From Alloyangia pacifica (GTDB lineage: Bacteria; Pseudomonadota; Alphaproteobacteria; Rhodobacterales; Rhodobacteraceae), in contig NZ_JAIVKX010000014.1 in the NCBI RefSeq assembly GCF_020524285.1, positions 1 through 47,073 on the forward strand: a stretch of 47,073 bases of DNA, given 5' to 3'. The translations under genes and the position numbers were made by a program. The notes beneath the pieces are model-generated. The model had not been told where the DNA came from, made no database searches, and worked only from the letters and a program-made list of their open reading frames with translations. Below are positions 29,163 through 37,894 of this stretch, one piece after another; the first letter of the stretch is position 1; each line of letters begins with the position of its first letter.

Positions 29163-29591
29163 TTATTCGCCGCGCACGACGAAGACGGACTGTTTGGCGT
29201 GGCGCACCACCCGCGCGGCGTTCGGCCCCAGCAGGTAGTCCGCGAGTTCGGGGGTGTGCGAGGCGAGCACGATGGCATCGACCTTGAGCTTGTCGGCGGC
29301 GCGCAGGATCTCGTCGTAGATGCGCCCGTGCATGACATGCGGGTGCACCTCGACGTGGTCCGGCACGTTGGCGTTGACCCAGTCCTTGAGCTTGGCGCCG
29401 ACCTCCTTGAGGGCGCCCTTCTCGAAGCCCTCGCGGAAGTAGCCCGAGACCACGGACATGCCGAAATCGGGCACCACGGTCACCACGTGCAGCACCGCGT
29501 CCGCGCCGCCGAGCTGCAGCGCCGAGGGCAGCGCCTTGGTCCAGCTCGCGGGGGCCGAGAGGTCGATGGGAAGCAGGATCGTCTTGTACAT
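29163..29591 (-). CDS. Universal stress protein, TRAP-associated (TeaD-like)
   Basis: A 142-residue UspA-fold protein starting MYKTILLPIDLS. The nucleotide-binding loop is only partly kept: the usual GxxGxxG part reads ASHTPELADYLLGPNAARV, so ATP binding is uncertain. It ends KQSVFVVRGE like other Usp proteins. It starts 11 bp after the TRAP permease, as does teaD beside the ectoine TRAP transporter, where it tunes transport. A similar role is inferred. Confidence 0.88.
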   Translation of the reverse strand: MYKTILLPIDLSAPASWTKALPSALQLGGADAVLHVVTVVPDFGMSVVSGYFREGFEKGALKEVGAKLKDWVNANVPDHVEVHPHVMHGRIYDEILRAADKLKVDAIVLASHTPELADYLLGPNAARVVRHAKQSVFVVRGE

Positions 29592-29602
29592 CTCGAGGCT
29601 CC

Positions 29603-32254
29603 TCAGAAGGCCGGCACGGTCTGGCGGCGGCGTTGCATCAGGATCACCAGCCCCAGCAGCAGCAGGGCGGGGATGTAGAAGACCTGCGCCGGAAGCCGCT
29701 CCTGCGGGACCAGCACCGAGGCAAGCTGCACCGGCTCGTCGGCGTAGAAGTCGAAGTTTGCCAGCTTCTCGGCAGTGGGCGTGCCGAACATCGGCTCATC
29801 GAGCTTCACCACGTCGCCCTCGGGGAAGAGCATCAGGCCGGAGTTGTCGATCCGCTCCTGCGCATTGGCGCCATGGGCGTCCATGACCAGCGTGGTCGAG
29901 GCGGTCTCGCCGGTGTTGAAGTCGGGCCCCTCGATTTCCAGCCGGATGCGGGTGCCCTCGGGCAGATCGGCCAGAACCTGCTCGAACTCCGCCGGGGGTA
30001 CGTTCTCGAACGGGCTTTGCACGGCATTCAGCCAGACGTTGGGCACGAAGAGCGTGAAGGCCACCAGCAGCAACGCGGCGCTTTCCCAGATCCGCGAGCG
30101 GGCGAGGAAATAGCCCTGCGTTGCGGCGGCGAAGAGCAGCATGGCGAAGGTCGCGACGATGAAGACGAAGACCGCATGAGCGATGCCCGAGGCGGTGCCG
30201 AGGTCGACCCCGTAGAGGATCAGCGTCGGGTTGAAGATGAACAGGAACGGCAGGGCGACGGTGCGCAGGCTGTAGAAGAAGGCGGTGAAGCCGGTCTTGA
30301 TCGGATCGCCCCCGGAGACCGCCGCGGCGGCGAAGGAGGCGAGGCCCACGGGCGGGGTCACGTCGGCCATGATGCCGAAGTAGAAGACGAAGAGGTGCGC
30401 CGCGATCAGCGGCACGATCAGCCCTTCCTGCGCCCCGAGCGAGACCACCACATTGGCCATCAGCGAGGAGACCACGATGTAGTTTGCTGTGGTCGGCAGG
30501 CCCATGCCGAGGATCAGCGAGAACAGCCCGACGAGGATCAGCATGATGATCAGGCTGCCGCCGGAAAGCTGCTCGACGAGGCCGGCAAGCTCGGTGCCGA
30601 TCGGGGTCTTGGTGACCGTGGCGACGATGATGCCCGCCGCCGCCGTGGCGACGCCGATGCCGATCATGTTGCGCGCGCCGGCGATGAGGCCCTCGATCAG
30701 GTCGCCGAAGCCGGCCTTGAACTCCTCGGCCATGCGTGCGCCCTCGCCGCGCATGATGGCCTTGAGCGGGCGCTGGGTGATGATGATCAGCAGCATCAGC
30801 GCGGTGGCGTAGAAGGCGGATTTCGCCGGGCTCTGGCGCTCGACCATGAGGAACCAGACCAGCACGATGATCGGCAGGATGTAGTGCAGGCCGGTGGCGT
30901 AGACCTCGCCCACGGTGGGCAGCTTGATGTTGGGATCGCCGGGGTCGTCGACCTCGAGGTCGGGGCGGCGGGCGGCGATGGCCAGCAGCCAGAGGTAGAC
31001 CGCCGCCAGCACCAGCATCATGATCGGGCCCGAGAGGCCGGGGGCCACCGACTTCAGCGCGCCCACGGCGTAGATCAGCGCGGTGAAGCCCGCACCGGCC
31101 ACGGCGAAACCGATGAAGAACTTGAGGATCATGCCGGAGAAGGACTTGGCCTGACCGAGCGCGGGCATGTTCTTCTTCAGCGCCTCGAGGTGCACGATGT
31201 AGACCAGCGCGATGTAGGAGATCACCGCCGGGATGAAGGCGTGCTTGATCACCTCGACGTAGGAGATGCCGATGAACTCGACCATGAGGAAGGCGGCGGC
31301 GCCCATCACCGGGGGCATGATCTGACCGTTGACCGAGGAGGCGACCTCGACCGAACCGGCCTGCTCGTTGGAGAAGCCGACGCGTTTCATCAGGGGAATG
31401 GTGAAGGTGCCTGTGGTGACCACGTTGGCGATCGACGAGCCGGAGATCAGGCCGGTCATGGCAGAGCCGACCACGGCGGCCTTGGCGGGGCCGCCGCGCA
31501 GGTGGCCAAGCCCGGCGAAGGCGAGCTTGATGAAGTAGTTGCCCGCGCCCGCCTTATCCAGCAGCGAGCCGAACAGCACGAAGAGGAAGACGAAGGCGGT
31601 CGAGACGCCGAGCGGGATGCCGAAGACCCCGGCGGTGTCGAGCCATTGCGCGTTGATCAGCGCGGTGAACGACAGGCCCTCGTGCTCGATCAGCTCGGGG
31701 ATCAGCCAGCCCGTGCCCATGTACGCGTAAAGCAGGAACAGCGCGCCGACGATGGTCAGCGCCGGGCCGAGCGCGCGGCGGCTGGCCTCGAGCAGGATCA
31801 GCAGGCCGACCGCGCCGATGATCACCTGCATCTGCGTCGGCAGGCCCGAACGGGCGGTCATCGCCAGGTGGTCGGAAAAGAGGAAGACGTAGAAGGCGCA
31901 GAAGCCGCCGACGGCCATGAGCAGCCAGTCGGTCAGCGGCACCCGGTCGCGCGGCGAGGATTTCAGCGCCGGGTAGGCGAGGAAGGCCAGCAGGATGGCG
32001 AAGGTCAGGTGGATCGGCCGGGTCTGCGACGAGTTCAGCGCGGGCAGCACGTTGGCGAACCAAAGCTGCGGCTGCGCGATCCACAGCTGGAAAAGCGACC
32101 AGGCCAGCGCCAGCCCGGCGATGAGCATCGCGACGGCGCGGTTGGTCGGCGCGCGGGCGCCGCTGTCGGTGCTGGCGACGAGATCCTGAAGCTCCTCGTC
32201 ACTGAACTGGCGTCCGCCCTGGGCGTCCTTGCCCTGCTGTGGGTTGTCGGTCAT
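29603..32254 (-). CDS. TRAP transporter, fused small and large permease subunits (TAXI type)
   Basis: An 883-residue inner-membrane protein with the 4TM and 12TM TRAP subunits fused. A hydrophilic N-terminal stretch of about 38 residues precedes the first helix. GLISGSSIANVVTTGTFTIPLMKRVGF and VNGQIMPPVMGAAAFLM are the hallmark large-subunit motifs, repeated in inverted form near GMGLPTTANYIVVSSL and ADVTPPVGLASFAAAAVSGG. A long C-terminal region of about 170 residues includes extra helices and a soluble segment. It pairs with the TAXI binding protein upstream; transport is probably Na+-driven. Confidence 0.94.
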   Translation of the reverse strand: MTDNPQQGKDAQGGRQFSDEELQDLVASTDSGARAPTNRAVAMLIAGLALAWSLFQLWIAQPQLWFANVLPALNSSQTRPIHLTFAILLAFLAYPALKSSPRDRVPLTDWLLMAVGGFCAFYVFLFSDHLAMTARSGLPTQMQVIIGAVGLLILLEASRRALGPALTIVGALFLLYAYMGTGWLIPELIEHEGLSFTALINAQWLDTAGVFGIPLGVSTAFVFLFVLFGSLLDKAGAGNYFIKLAFAGLGHLRGGPAKAAVVGSAMTGLISGSSIANVVTTGTFTIPLMKRVGFSNEQAGSVEVASSVNGQIMPPVMGAAAFLMVEFIGISYVEVIKHAFIPAVISYIALVYIVHLEALKKNMPALGQAKSFSGMILKFFIGFAVAGAGFTALIYAVGALKSVAPGLSGPIMMLVLAAVYLWLLAIAARRPDLEVDDPGDPNIKLPTVGEVYATGLHYILPIIVLVWFLMVERQSPAKSAFYATALMLLIIITQRPLKAIMRGEGARMAEEFKAGFGDLIEGLIAGARNMIGIGVATAAAGIIVATVTKTPIGTELAGLVEQLSGGSLIIMLILVGLFSLILGMGLPTTANYIVVSSLMANVVVSLGAQEGLIVPLIAAHLFVFYFGIMADVTPPVGLASFAAAAVSGGDPIKTGFTAFFYSLRTVALPFLFIFNPTLILYGVDLGTASGIAHAVFVFIVATFAMLLFAAATQGYFLARSRIWESAALLLVAFTLFVPNVWLNAVQSPFENVPPAEFEQVLADLPEGTRIRLEIEGPDFNTGETASTTLVMDAHGANAQERIDNSGLMLFPEGDVVKLDEPMFGTPTAEKLANFDFYADEPVQLASVLVPQERLPAQVFYIPALLLLGLVILMQRRRQTVPAF

Positions 32255-32287
32255 GCTGCGCGCCCCTCTGATGCCGCCTTCCTGAAA

Positions 32288-32316
32288 GGCCCGGGCGCCT
32301 TTGCAGCGCCCGGGCC
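32288..32316 (-). other. Intercistronic hairpin between the TAXI and permease genes
   Basis: A perfect 11-bp stem (GGCCCGGGCGC / GCGCCCGGGCC) with a 7-nt loop; on the minus strand TTTCAGG follows. It probably protects the upstream mRNA or attenuates readthrough, so the binding protein outnumbers the permease. Confidence 0.6.
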
Positions 32317-32341
32317 GGGTGTCACACGTTGTCGCGCGAGC

Positions 32342-33313
32342 TTACTCCATCAGGCCCGCTTCCTGGAAATAGCGCTCGGCGCCGGGGTGCAGCGGTGCCG
32401 AGAGACCCGCGCTGGCCATCTCGGCCGGGTCGAGGTTGGCGAAGGCCGGGTGCAGGCCGCGGAACTGGTCGATGTTGTCGAAGACCGCCTTGACGACCTG
32501 GTAGACGACCTCTTCCGGGACATCCTCGGAGGTCACGAAGGTCGCGCCGACGCCGAAGGTGTGCACGTCCTCGTCATTGCCGCGGTACATGCCGCCGGGG
32601 ATGGTGGCGGTGCGGTAGAAGGGGTTCTCGGAGACGAGCTCGTCGATCGCCTCGCCCGAGACCTCGACCAGCACGGAATCGCAGGCGGTGGTGGCTTCCT
32701 GAATGGAGCCCGACGGGTGGCCGACGGTGTAGACCATGGCGTCGATGTTGTTGTCGCAGAGCGCCTGCGACTGTTCCGCCGCCTGCAGCTCGGAGGCCAC
32801 GGCGAAGTCATCCATGGTCCAGCCCAGCTTGTTCATCAGCACTTCCATCGTGCCGCGCTGGCCGGAGCCGGGGTTGCCGACGTTGACGCGCTTGCCCTTG
32901 AGGTCCTCGAAGGTCTCGATCCCGGCATCGGCGCGGGCGACCACGGTGAAGGGCTCGGGGTGCACCGAGAAGACCGCGCGCAGGCCCTCGAAGGCGCCGG
33001 TTTCCTCGAAGCGCGAGGTGCCGTTGTAGGCGTGGTACTGCCAGTCGGACTGGGCGACGCCGAATTCCAGCTCGCCGCCGCGGATGGCGTTGATGTTGAA
33101 CACCGAGCCGCCGGTCGACTCGACGCCGCAGCGGATGCCGTGCTCGGAGCGGCCGCGGTTCACCAGACGGCAGATCGCGCCGCCGGTCGGGTAATACACG
33201 CCCGTCACGCCGCCGGTGCCGATCGAGATGAAGGTCTGCTCCTGCGCCGAGACTGCACCTGCGCCGAGCGCGGTGGAGGCGGCGACGAGCGCGCCGATCA
33301 GAGGTTTGGTCAT
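32342..33313 (-). CDS. TAXI-family TRAP solute-binding protein
   Basis: A 323-residue periplasmic binding protein with a signal peptide ending [30 protein letters not shown] is the TAXI opening motif. [30 protein letters not shown] and [12 protein letters not shown] line the ligand cleft. TAXI proteins usually bind carboxylate-bearing compounds; the ligand here is unknown. AGGGAGA 8 nt before the ATG supports this start over an open extension of 21 codons. First gene of the leftward operon. Confidence 0.93.
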   Translation of the reverse strand: MTKPLIGALVAASTALGAGAVSAQEQTFISIGTGGVTGVYYPTGGAICRLVNRGRSEHGIRCGVESTGGSVFNINAIRGGELEFGVAQSDWQYHAYNGTSRFEETGAFEGLRAVFSVHPEPFTVVARADAGIETFEDLKGKRVNVGNPGSGQRGTMEVLMNKLGWTMDDFAVASELQAAEQSQALCDNNIDAMVYTVGHPSGSIQEATTACDSVLVEVSGEAIDELVSENPFYRTATIPGGMYRGNDEDVHTFGVGATFVTSEDVPEEVVYQVVKAVFDNIDQFRGLHPAFANLDPAEMASAGLSAPLHPGAERYFQEAGLME

Positions 33314-33363
33314 GTGGTGGGTCTCCCTGAAATCTGGTCCGAGATTCGGCTCTCGCGTGTCAG

Positions 33364-33375
33364 TGAAACATTTCA
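33364..33375. promoter_or_regulatory. Candidate RpiR operator 1
   Basis: TGAAA-CA-TTTCA is a perfect palindrome between the divergent TAXI and rpiR-type genes. It lies just downstream of a possible leftward -35 (TTGACC, 33389-33384). Confidence 0.4.
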
Positions 33376-33404
33376 TTGCGCCGGGTCAAGGTAAACAATA
33401 CAAA
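33376..33404 (+). promoter_or_regulatory. Promoter of the RpiR-type gene
   Basis: TTGCGC and TACAAA are 17 bp apart. The predicted transcript start near 33411 rules out the upstream in-frame TTG at 33376 as the start codon. Confidence 0.45.
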
Positions 33405-33409
33405 TGTAT
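33398..33409. promoter_or_regulatory. Candidate RpiR operator 2
   Basis: ATACA-AA-TGTAT is a perfect palindrome overlapping the rightward -10, a position suited to autorepression. Confidence 0.4.
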
Positions 33410-33459
33410 CACGCTTGCCAAACCCACCACCTAAGACGAAACGCCTGCGCGTAAAGACC

Positions 33460-34344
33460 TTGGAGGCCGAGCTGACGACACCTTCTTCCCTCGACGATCT
33501 GGCCCGCGCCCTGCGCCAGCTCGGGCACAGCGGCACGCCGCGGGTCGCGGCGCTGGCCCGCTGGGCCTCGGACCAGCCCGAGGAAATCGCGCTGAACTCC
33601 GTGCGCAGCCTTGCAGAACGCTCCGGGGCCAATGCCAACACCGTCGTGCGCCTGTCGCAGGCGCTGGGGTTCGCCGGCTACGAGGCCTGCCGCAACGCCT
33701 TTCAGGATGCGCTGCGCCACGGGGGCGACCGGGAAGGGGAGCTTTACGGCCGTCGGGCAGGGGAGCTTACGGGGAAGGACAGCGCGTCGGTGCTGGATGC
33801 GATCCGCGAGGCCGGGCACCGCAACCTCGAGTCGGCCTTCACCACCGAGAGCCGGGCGGCGATCGACCGGGCGGCGCAGTTGATGATCGAGGCGCGGCAG
33901 GTCTACGTGGTGGGGGTGCGGAGCTGCTACGCCATCGCCGACTACCTCGGCTATACCGCGCGCATGGCCTTTGACAACTTCGCGCCGCGGGCGGGCACGC
34001 CGGGGGACATCCGCGACCGCATCGCGCTGGCCGGGCCCGAGGACGTGGTCCTGTCGATAAGCTTCCGGCACTACTCGGTGGAGACGATCGCGGCGCATGA
34101 GCTGGCGCTGCGGCAGGGCGCGCGGACGATCGCGATCACCGACGATCCCAAGGGGCCGCTGGCGCGCGGCGCCGACGTGGTGATGCTGCCCGAGATGCAC
34201 GGGCCGCAGCCGCTGCCGAGCATGATCGGCACCTTCGCCCTTGTCGAGGCGCTGGTGGCGAGCATGGTGGTGCAGTCCGGGGAGGCGCTGGCCAATATCA
34301 CCCGCTTCGAGCAGCGGCTGCAGGAGGCGGGGGCGTATCGGTAA
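33460..34344 (+). CDS. RpiR-family transcriptional regulator
   Basis: A protein of about 294 residues. The N-terminal RpiR helix-turn-helix includes IALNSVRSLAERSGANANTVVRLSQALGFAGYEACRNAFQ. A SIS sugar-isomerase-fold effector domain follows (VYVVGVRSCYAIADYLGYTARMAF; LSISFRHYSVETIAAHELALRQGARTIAITDDPKGPLARGADVV). No ATG is available in frame; TTG at 33460 is chosen because the promoter lies upstream of it, though a CTG or other start within 10 codons is possible. It is divergent from the TAXI-TRAP operon, which it probably controls. Confidence 0.85.
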   Translation: MEAELTTPSSLDDLARALRQLGHSGTPRVAALARWASDQPEEIALNSVRSLAERSGANANTVVRLSQALGFAGYEACRNAFQDALRHGGDREGELYGRRAGELTGKDSASVLDAIREAGHRNLESAFTTESRAAIDRAAQLMIEARQVYVVGVRSCYAIADYLGYTARMAFDNFAPRAGTPGDIRDRIALAGPEDVVLSISFRHYSVETIAAHELALRQGARTIAITDDPKGPLARGADVVMLPEMHGPQPLPSMIGTFALVEALVASMVVQSGEALANITRFEQRLQEAGAYR

Positions 34345-34389
34345 AACGGCTCGGGTCGCGCATAGGGGGCGGCCGGAGACACGGCGCAA

Positions 34390-34415
34390 CCGCCGGGCGA
34401 TCGCCCGCCCGGCGG
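34390..34415. terminator. Shared hairpin between convergent rpiR-type and macB genes
   Basis: CCGCCGGGCG / CGCCCGGCGG, a perfect 10-bp stem with a 6-nt loop, between two convergent stops. There is no T-run on either side; likely bidirectional. Confidence 0.5.
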
Positions 34416-34432
34416 CGGCCCCGGTCTCTACC

Positions 34433-36367
34433 TCACTCCCGCGCCAGCGCCACCACCGGGTCGAGCCGCGCCGCCGAGCGGGCGGGCAGGTAGCCGAAGA
34501 TCACCCCGATCAGCGTCGCCGAGCCGAAGGCCGCGGCCACCGTCGCGCCCGAGTAGACCAGCCGCATCGAGGGCAGGACCACCTCCAGCACCGCGCCCAG
34601 CCCGTAGGCCAGCGCCACGCCGAGCGCGCCGCCGATCAGGCAGACGAGAACCGCCTCGATCAGGAACTGCGCGGTAATGTCCGAGCGCCGCGCGCCCACC
34701 GCCTTGCGGATGCCAATCTCGCGGGTGCGCTCGGTGACCGAGACCAGCATGATGTTCATCACCCCGATGCCGCCGACGAAGAGCGAGATCAGCGCGATCG
34801 CCGAGATCAGCCAGGTCAGCGTCTTCGAGGTGCTCTGGATGGTCTCGCGGATCGTGTCGGTGTTGGTCAGGAAGAAATCGACCGTGCCGTGGCGGCGGGC
34901 CAGCACTTCGGTGATCTCGGTCTCGGCCTGCGTCATGTCGTAGCCGTCGGCCACCTGCACCGAGATCGAGTCCACCGTGCGGCTGCCGGTGATCCGTGCC
35001 ATGGCGGTGGTGTAGGGGGTGAAGACCTTGATCGACTGCGGGCCGAAGCTGGCGCCGGAGGAGTCGACCACGCCGATCACCTGCAGCGGCACCCGGCCGA
35101 TCATCACCCGCTGTCCGACCGGGCTTTCGCTGCCGAAGAAGGTCTCGGCGGCGTCGCTGTCCAGAACCGCGACCTGCGCGCGGGCCTGAAGGTCGGTTTC
35201 GGTGAAGGCCGCCCCATCGGTCACCGTGTAGGCGCCGAGCTGGAAGTAGCCCGCCGAGACGCCCTTGACCGAGGCCGAGGCGCTGGTGCCGCCGTGGATC
35301 ACCGTGGCGCTGGTCGAGACCTCGGGCGAGACCGAGGCGGCGAAGGCGAGCGGGGCGAGCGCGTCAGCGTCACCGCCGACCAGCGTGTCGACGCGGTTGG
35401 CGCGGCGGTCGCCGAAGCCTGTGCCGGGGCGGATGTCGATGGTCGAGGTGCCGATCGAGGAGATGTTCTCGAGCACCTTCTGCTGGCTGCCGTTGCCGAG
35501 CGCGACCACCGAGACCACCGAGGTGATGCCGATGATGATCCCGAGCATGGTCAGGAAGGAGCGCAGCTTGTGCGCCGCCATGGATCTCAGCGCCATGCGC
35601 GTCGCCTCGCGCAGGCGGTCGGCGAGCGCGCCGAGGCCGGAGGCGGCGGGGTGGGCGGTCTCGACGCGGGCCGGGGCGCTGAAGGGGCGCTTGCGGGTGT
35701 CGGCGACGATCTCGCCGTCACTGATCTCGATCACCCGGTCGGCGGCCTCGGCGATCTGCGGGTCGTGGGTGACGAGGATCACCGTGTGCCCCTCGGCGTG
35801 CAGCTCGCGCAGCAGCGCCATCAGCTCGGCCCCGGAGGCGCTGTCGAGCGCGCCGGTGGGCTCGTCGGCGAGGATGACCTCGCCGCCGTTGATCAGCGCG
35901 CGGGCCACCGAGACCCGCTGCTGCTGGCCGCCCGAGAGCGCGCCGGGCCGGTTGCCGAGCCGTTCGCCGAGCCCGAGCCGGGTGAGCAGGGCCTTGGCCC
36001 GCTCGCGCCGTGCATTGCGCGCGGCGCCGCGGTAGATGGCGGGGATCTCGACGTTGCCCACGGCATCGAGCTCGGCCATGAGCTGGTAGCGCTGGAAGAT
36101 GAAGCCGAAGTGGTCGCGGCGCAGCTCGGCCAGTTCGAGATCGCCAAGCTGCTGCACGTCGCGCCCGTCGAAACGGTAGCTGCCCGCGCTGGGGCGGTCG
36201 AGGCAGCCGAGGATGTTCATCAGCGTCGATTTGCCCGAGCCGGACTGGCCGATGATCGCCACCATCTCGCCCGCCTCGATCGACAGGTCGATGCCGCGCA
36301 GCACGCGGACCACCTGTTCGCCCGCCGTGAAGGAGCGTTCAACGCCTTCGATTTCTATGAGAGCCAT
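34433..36367 (-). CDS. macB: MacB-type ABC transporter, fused ATPase and permease
   Basis: A 644-residue protein. The N-terminal ATPase has GQSGSGKST (Walker A), LSGGQQQRVSVARAL (signature) and VILADEPTGALD (Walker B). Then come one transmembrane helix (FLTMLGIIIGITSVVSVVALG), a large periplasmic MacB domain, and three C-terminal helices with ERTREIGIRKAVGARR. This is the MacB layout, which with MacA and an outer-membrane TolC exports macrolides, peptides or haem-like compounds. It lies 10 bp after macA. No tolC is in the window, so the cargo and outer-membrane partner are unknown. Confidence 0.93.
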   Translation of the reverse strand: MALIEIEGVERSFTAGEQVVRVLRGIDLSIEAGEMVAIIGQSGSGKSTLMNILGCLDRPSAGSYRFDGRDVQQLGDLELAELRRDHFGFIFQRYQLMAELDAVGNVEIPAIYRGAARNARRERAKALLTRLGLGERLGNRPGALSGGQQQRVSVARALINGGEVILADEPTGALDSASGAELMALLRELHAEGHTVILVTHDPQIAEAADRVIEISDGEIVADTRKRPFSAPARVETAHPAASGLGALADRLREATRMALRSMAAHKLRSFLTMLGIIIGITSVVSVVALGNGSQQKVLENISSIGTSTIDIRPGTGFGDRRANRVDTLVGGDADALAPLAFAASVSPEVSTSATVIHGGTSASASVKGVSAGYFQLGAYTVTDGAAFTETDLQARAQVAVLDSDAAETFFGSESPVGQRVMIGRVPLQVIGVVDSSGASFGPQSIKVFTPYTTAMARITGSRTVDSISVQVADGYDMTQAETEITEVLARRHGTVDFFLTNTDTIRETIQSTSKTLTWLISAIALISLFVGGIGVMNIMLVSVTERTREIGIRKAVGARRSDITAQFLIEAVLVCLIGGALGVALAYGLGAVLEVVLPSMRLVYSGATVAAAFGSATLIGVIFGYLPARSAARLDPVVALARE

Positions 36368-36377
36368 GGTGCGCGCC

Positions 36378-37577
36378 TCACAGGCCCATCATCGGCGGCG
36401 GGCCGCCGCGGCCGCCGGGACCCCGGCTGCCAGCATCCGAGGCCGGGGCGGGGGGCGCCGCCGTGGAGATGACCTGCTCGCCCGCCTCCAGGCCGGAGAG
36501 GACCTCGAAGCGCGTGGCGTCCTTCAGGCCGATCTCGATCTCGCGGAACTCCGGCCTGTCGCCGGTGCCGGGCACCTCGATCCTGTAGTGCCCGTCGGGC
36601 CCCTTGGCGGGCAGCAGCGAGAGCGGCAGCGTCGGCACGTCCTCTGCCTTGCCGAGGAAGATCGTCACATCCGCAGACATGCCGATGCGCAGCAGCCGGT
36701 CGTCGTTGTCGACGGTGAAGCGGGCATTGTAGTAGATCGCCGTGTCGGTATCGATCTCGTCGCTGTCCTTGATCGACGAGGGCGCGGGCTCGACCGAGGC
36801 GAGGGTGGCGCTGTAGGTCAGGTCGGGCGCGCCTAGCAGGGTGAATTCCACCTGCTGCCCGGCGTGCACGTTGACCACGTCGGCCTCGGAGATCTCGGCC
36901 TTCACCTCCATCCGGTCCAGTTGTGCGAGCTTGACGATTGTAGGCGCCTCCTGCGAGGCGTTGACCGTGGTGCCCTCGCCGTTGACCACGGCCACGACGG
37001 TGCCGTCGATGGGGGCGGTGATCCTGGTGCGTTCGAGGTCCAGCTCGGCGCTGGCGACCTCGATCCGCGCCCGCGCCAGCTGCGCCTCGAGCGATTGCAG
37101 GTTGGCCTTGTTCATCGCCAGCGTCGCCTGAGCGGCCTCGAGCTCCGAGGTGGCCGAGAGTTTCTTGGCGTTGAGCCCGCTCTGCCGGTCCACCGCCAGT
37201 TCGGACTGGCGGACCTCGGCCTTCTTCGCCTCGATTTCTGCGTCGATCTGGGTCAGGTCGGCCTTGGCCTGCGCGACGGCGTTCTGCTGTTCGAGCGAGT
37301 CGATGCGGGCGATGAGATCGCCCTGCGCCACATCGTCGCCGACCTCGACCGCCAGCTCCTCGATCAGCCCCGAGGTGCGCGCGCCGACCGAGACCAGGTC
37401 GGTGGCCTCGATCAGCCCGGTGGCGAGCACGGTGCTCGACACGGTGCCGCGGGTCACGGCGACGGTCTGCGGCGCGGTCTCTGCAGGGGTGGAGGTGCGG
37501 TCGAGATAGGCCCAGCCTGCGCCCGCCCCGATGAGGGTGAGCAGCCCGATGATCAGACCTGTCTTGCGTATGCTCAT
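36378..37577 (-). CDS. macA: MacA-type periplasmic adaptor
   Basis: A 399-residue membrane-fusion protein. An N-terminal anchor (TGLIIGLLTLIGAGAGWAYL) is followed by a split biotinyl-lipoyl domain, a long coiled-coil hairpin (residues about 105-195, AVAQAKADLTQIDAEIEAKKAEV...) and beta-barrel domains. LERTRITAPIDGTVV is the hallmark of the second lipoyl half. The C-terminal Gly/Pro-rich tail (GSRGPGGRGGPPPMMGL) is disordered. AGGAG 7 nt before the ATG fixes the start. Forms an operon with macB. Confidence 0.92.
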   Translation of the reverse strand: MSIRKTGLIIGLLTLIGAGAGWAYLDRTSTPAETAPQTVAVTRGTVSSTVLATGLIEATDLVSVGARTSGLIEELAVEVGDDVAQGDLIARIDSLEQQNAVAQAKADLTQIDAEIEAKKAEVRQSELAVDRQSGLNAKKLSATSELEAAQATLAMNKANLQSLEAQLARARIEVASAELDLERTRITAPIDGTVVAVVNGEGTTVNASQEAPTIVKLAQLDRMEVKAEISEADVVNVHAGQQVEFTLLGAPDLTYSATLASVEPAPSSIKDSDEIDTDTAIYYNARFTVDNDDRLLRIGMSADVTIFLGKAEDVPTLPLSLLPAKGPDGHYRIEVPGTGDRPEFREIEIGLKDATRFEVLSGLEAGEQVISTAAPPAPASDAGSRGPGGRGGPPPMMGL

Positions 37578-37894
37578 TGCGGGCTCCTGAAACCTTCGCT
37601 TTTGACGTTCCGAAGGGGTTACACGGGCGGCCAAGGATTTCCCGTCGCAGAAAAATTTCGGAGTGCCGTGCGGGCCGGTCGGCGGGCGTGGCGGGAGAAA
37701 CCGGGGCGCGGAAGAGGACATCGCCCCCGGGGTGCGAAGAGTTCTTGGACTGCGGTCCAGATAAGAGCAGTGGCAAGGGCGTTCAATGCAGCGCTGCGCA
37801 GGGCAGCCATGCGCGGGCAGGAACGTTGCCCGGCTCCGGATACGAAAACACCGCGCCCGGGGGCGCGGTGTGGATGGCTCGCGGTGGCGGCGGC
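37578..37894. other. Gap between macA and the ggt 3' end
   Basis: This stretch holds the macAB promoter region and the ggt terminator. No reading frame here looks like a gene. I could not pick out a convincing -35/-10 pair. Confidence 0.5.
37848..37871 (-). terminator. Rho-independent terminator of ggt
   Basis: ACACCGCGCC / GGCGCGGTGT is a perfect 10-bp stem with a 4-nt loop, followed on the minus strand by TTTTCG. Confidence 0.8.

Noticed and set aside
29633..33394. A plus-strand frame of over 1,200 codons opposite the TRAP permease and binding protein
   Set aside because: Asp/Arg/Gly/His-rich shadow of two strong genes; no start site or domain.
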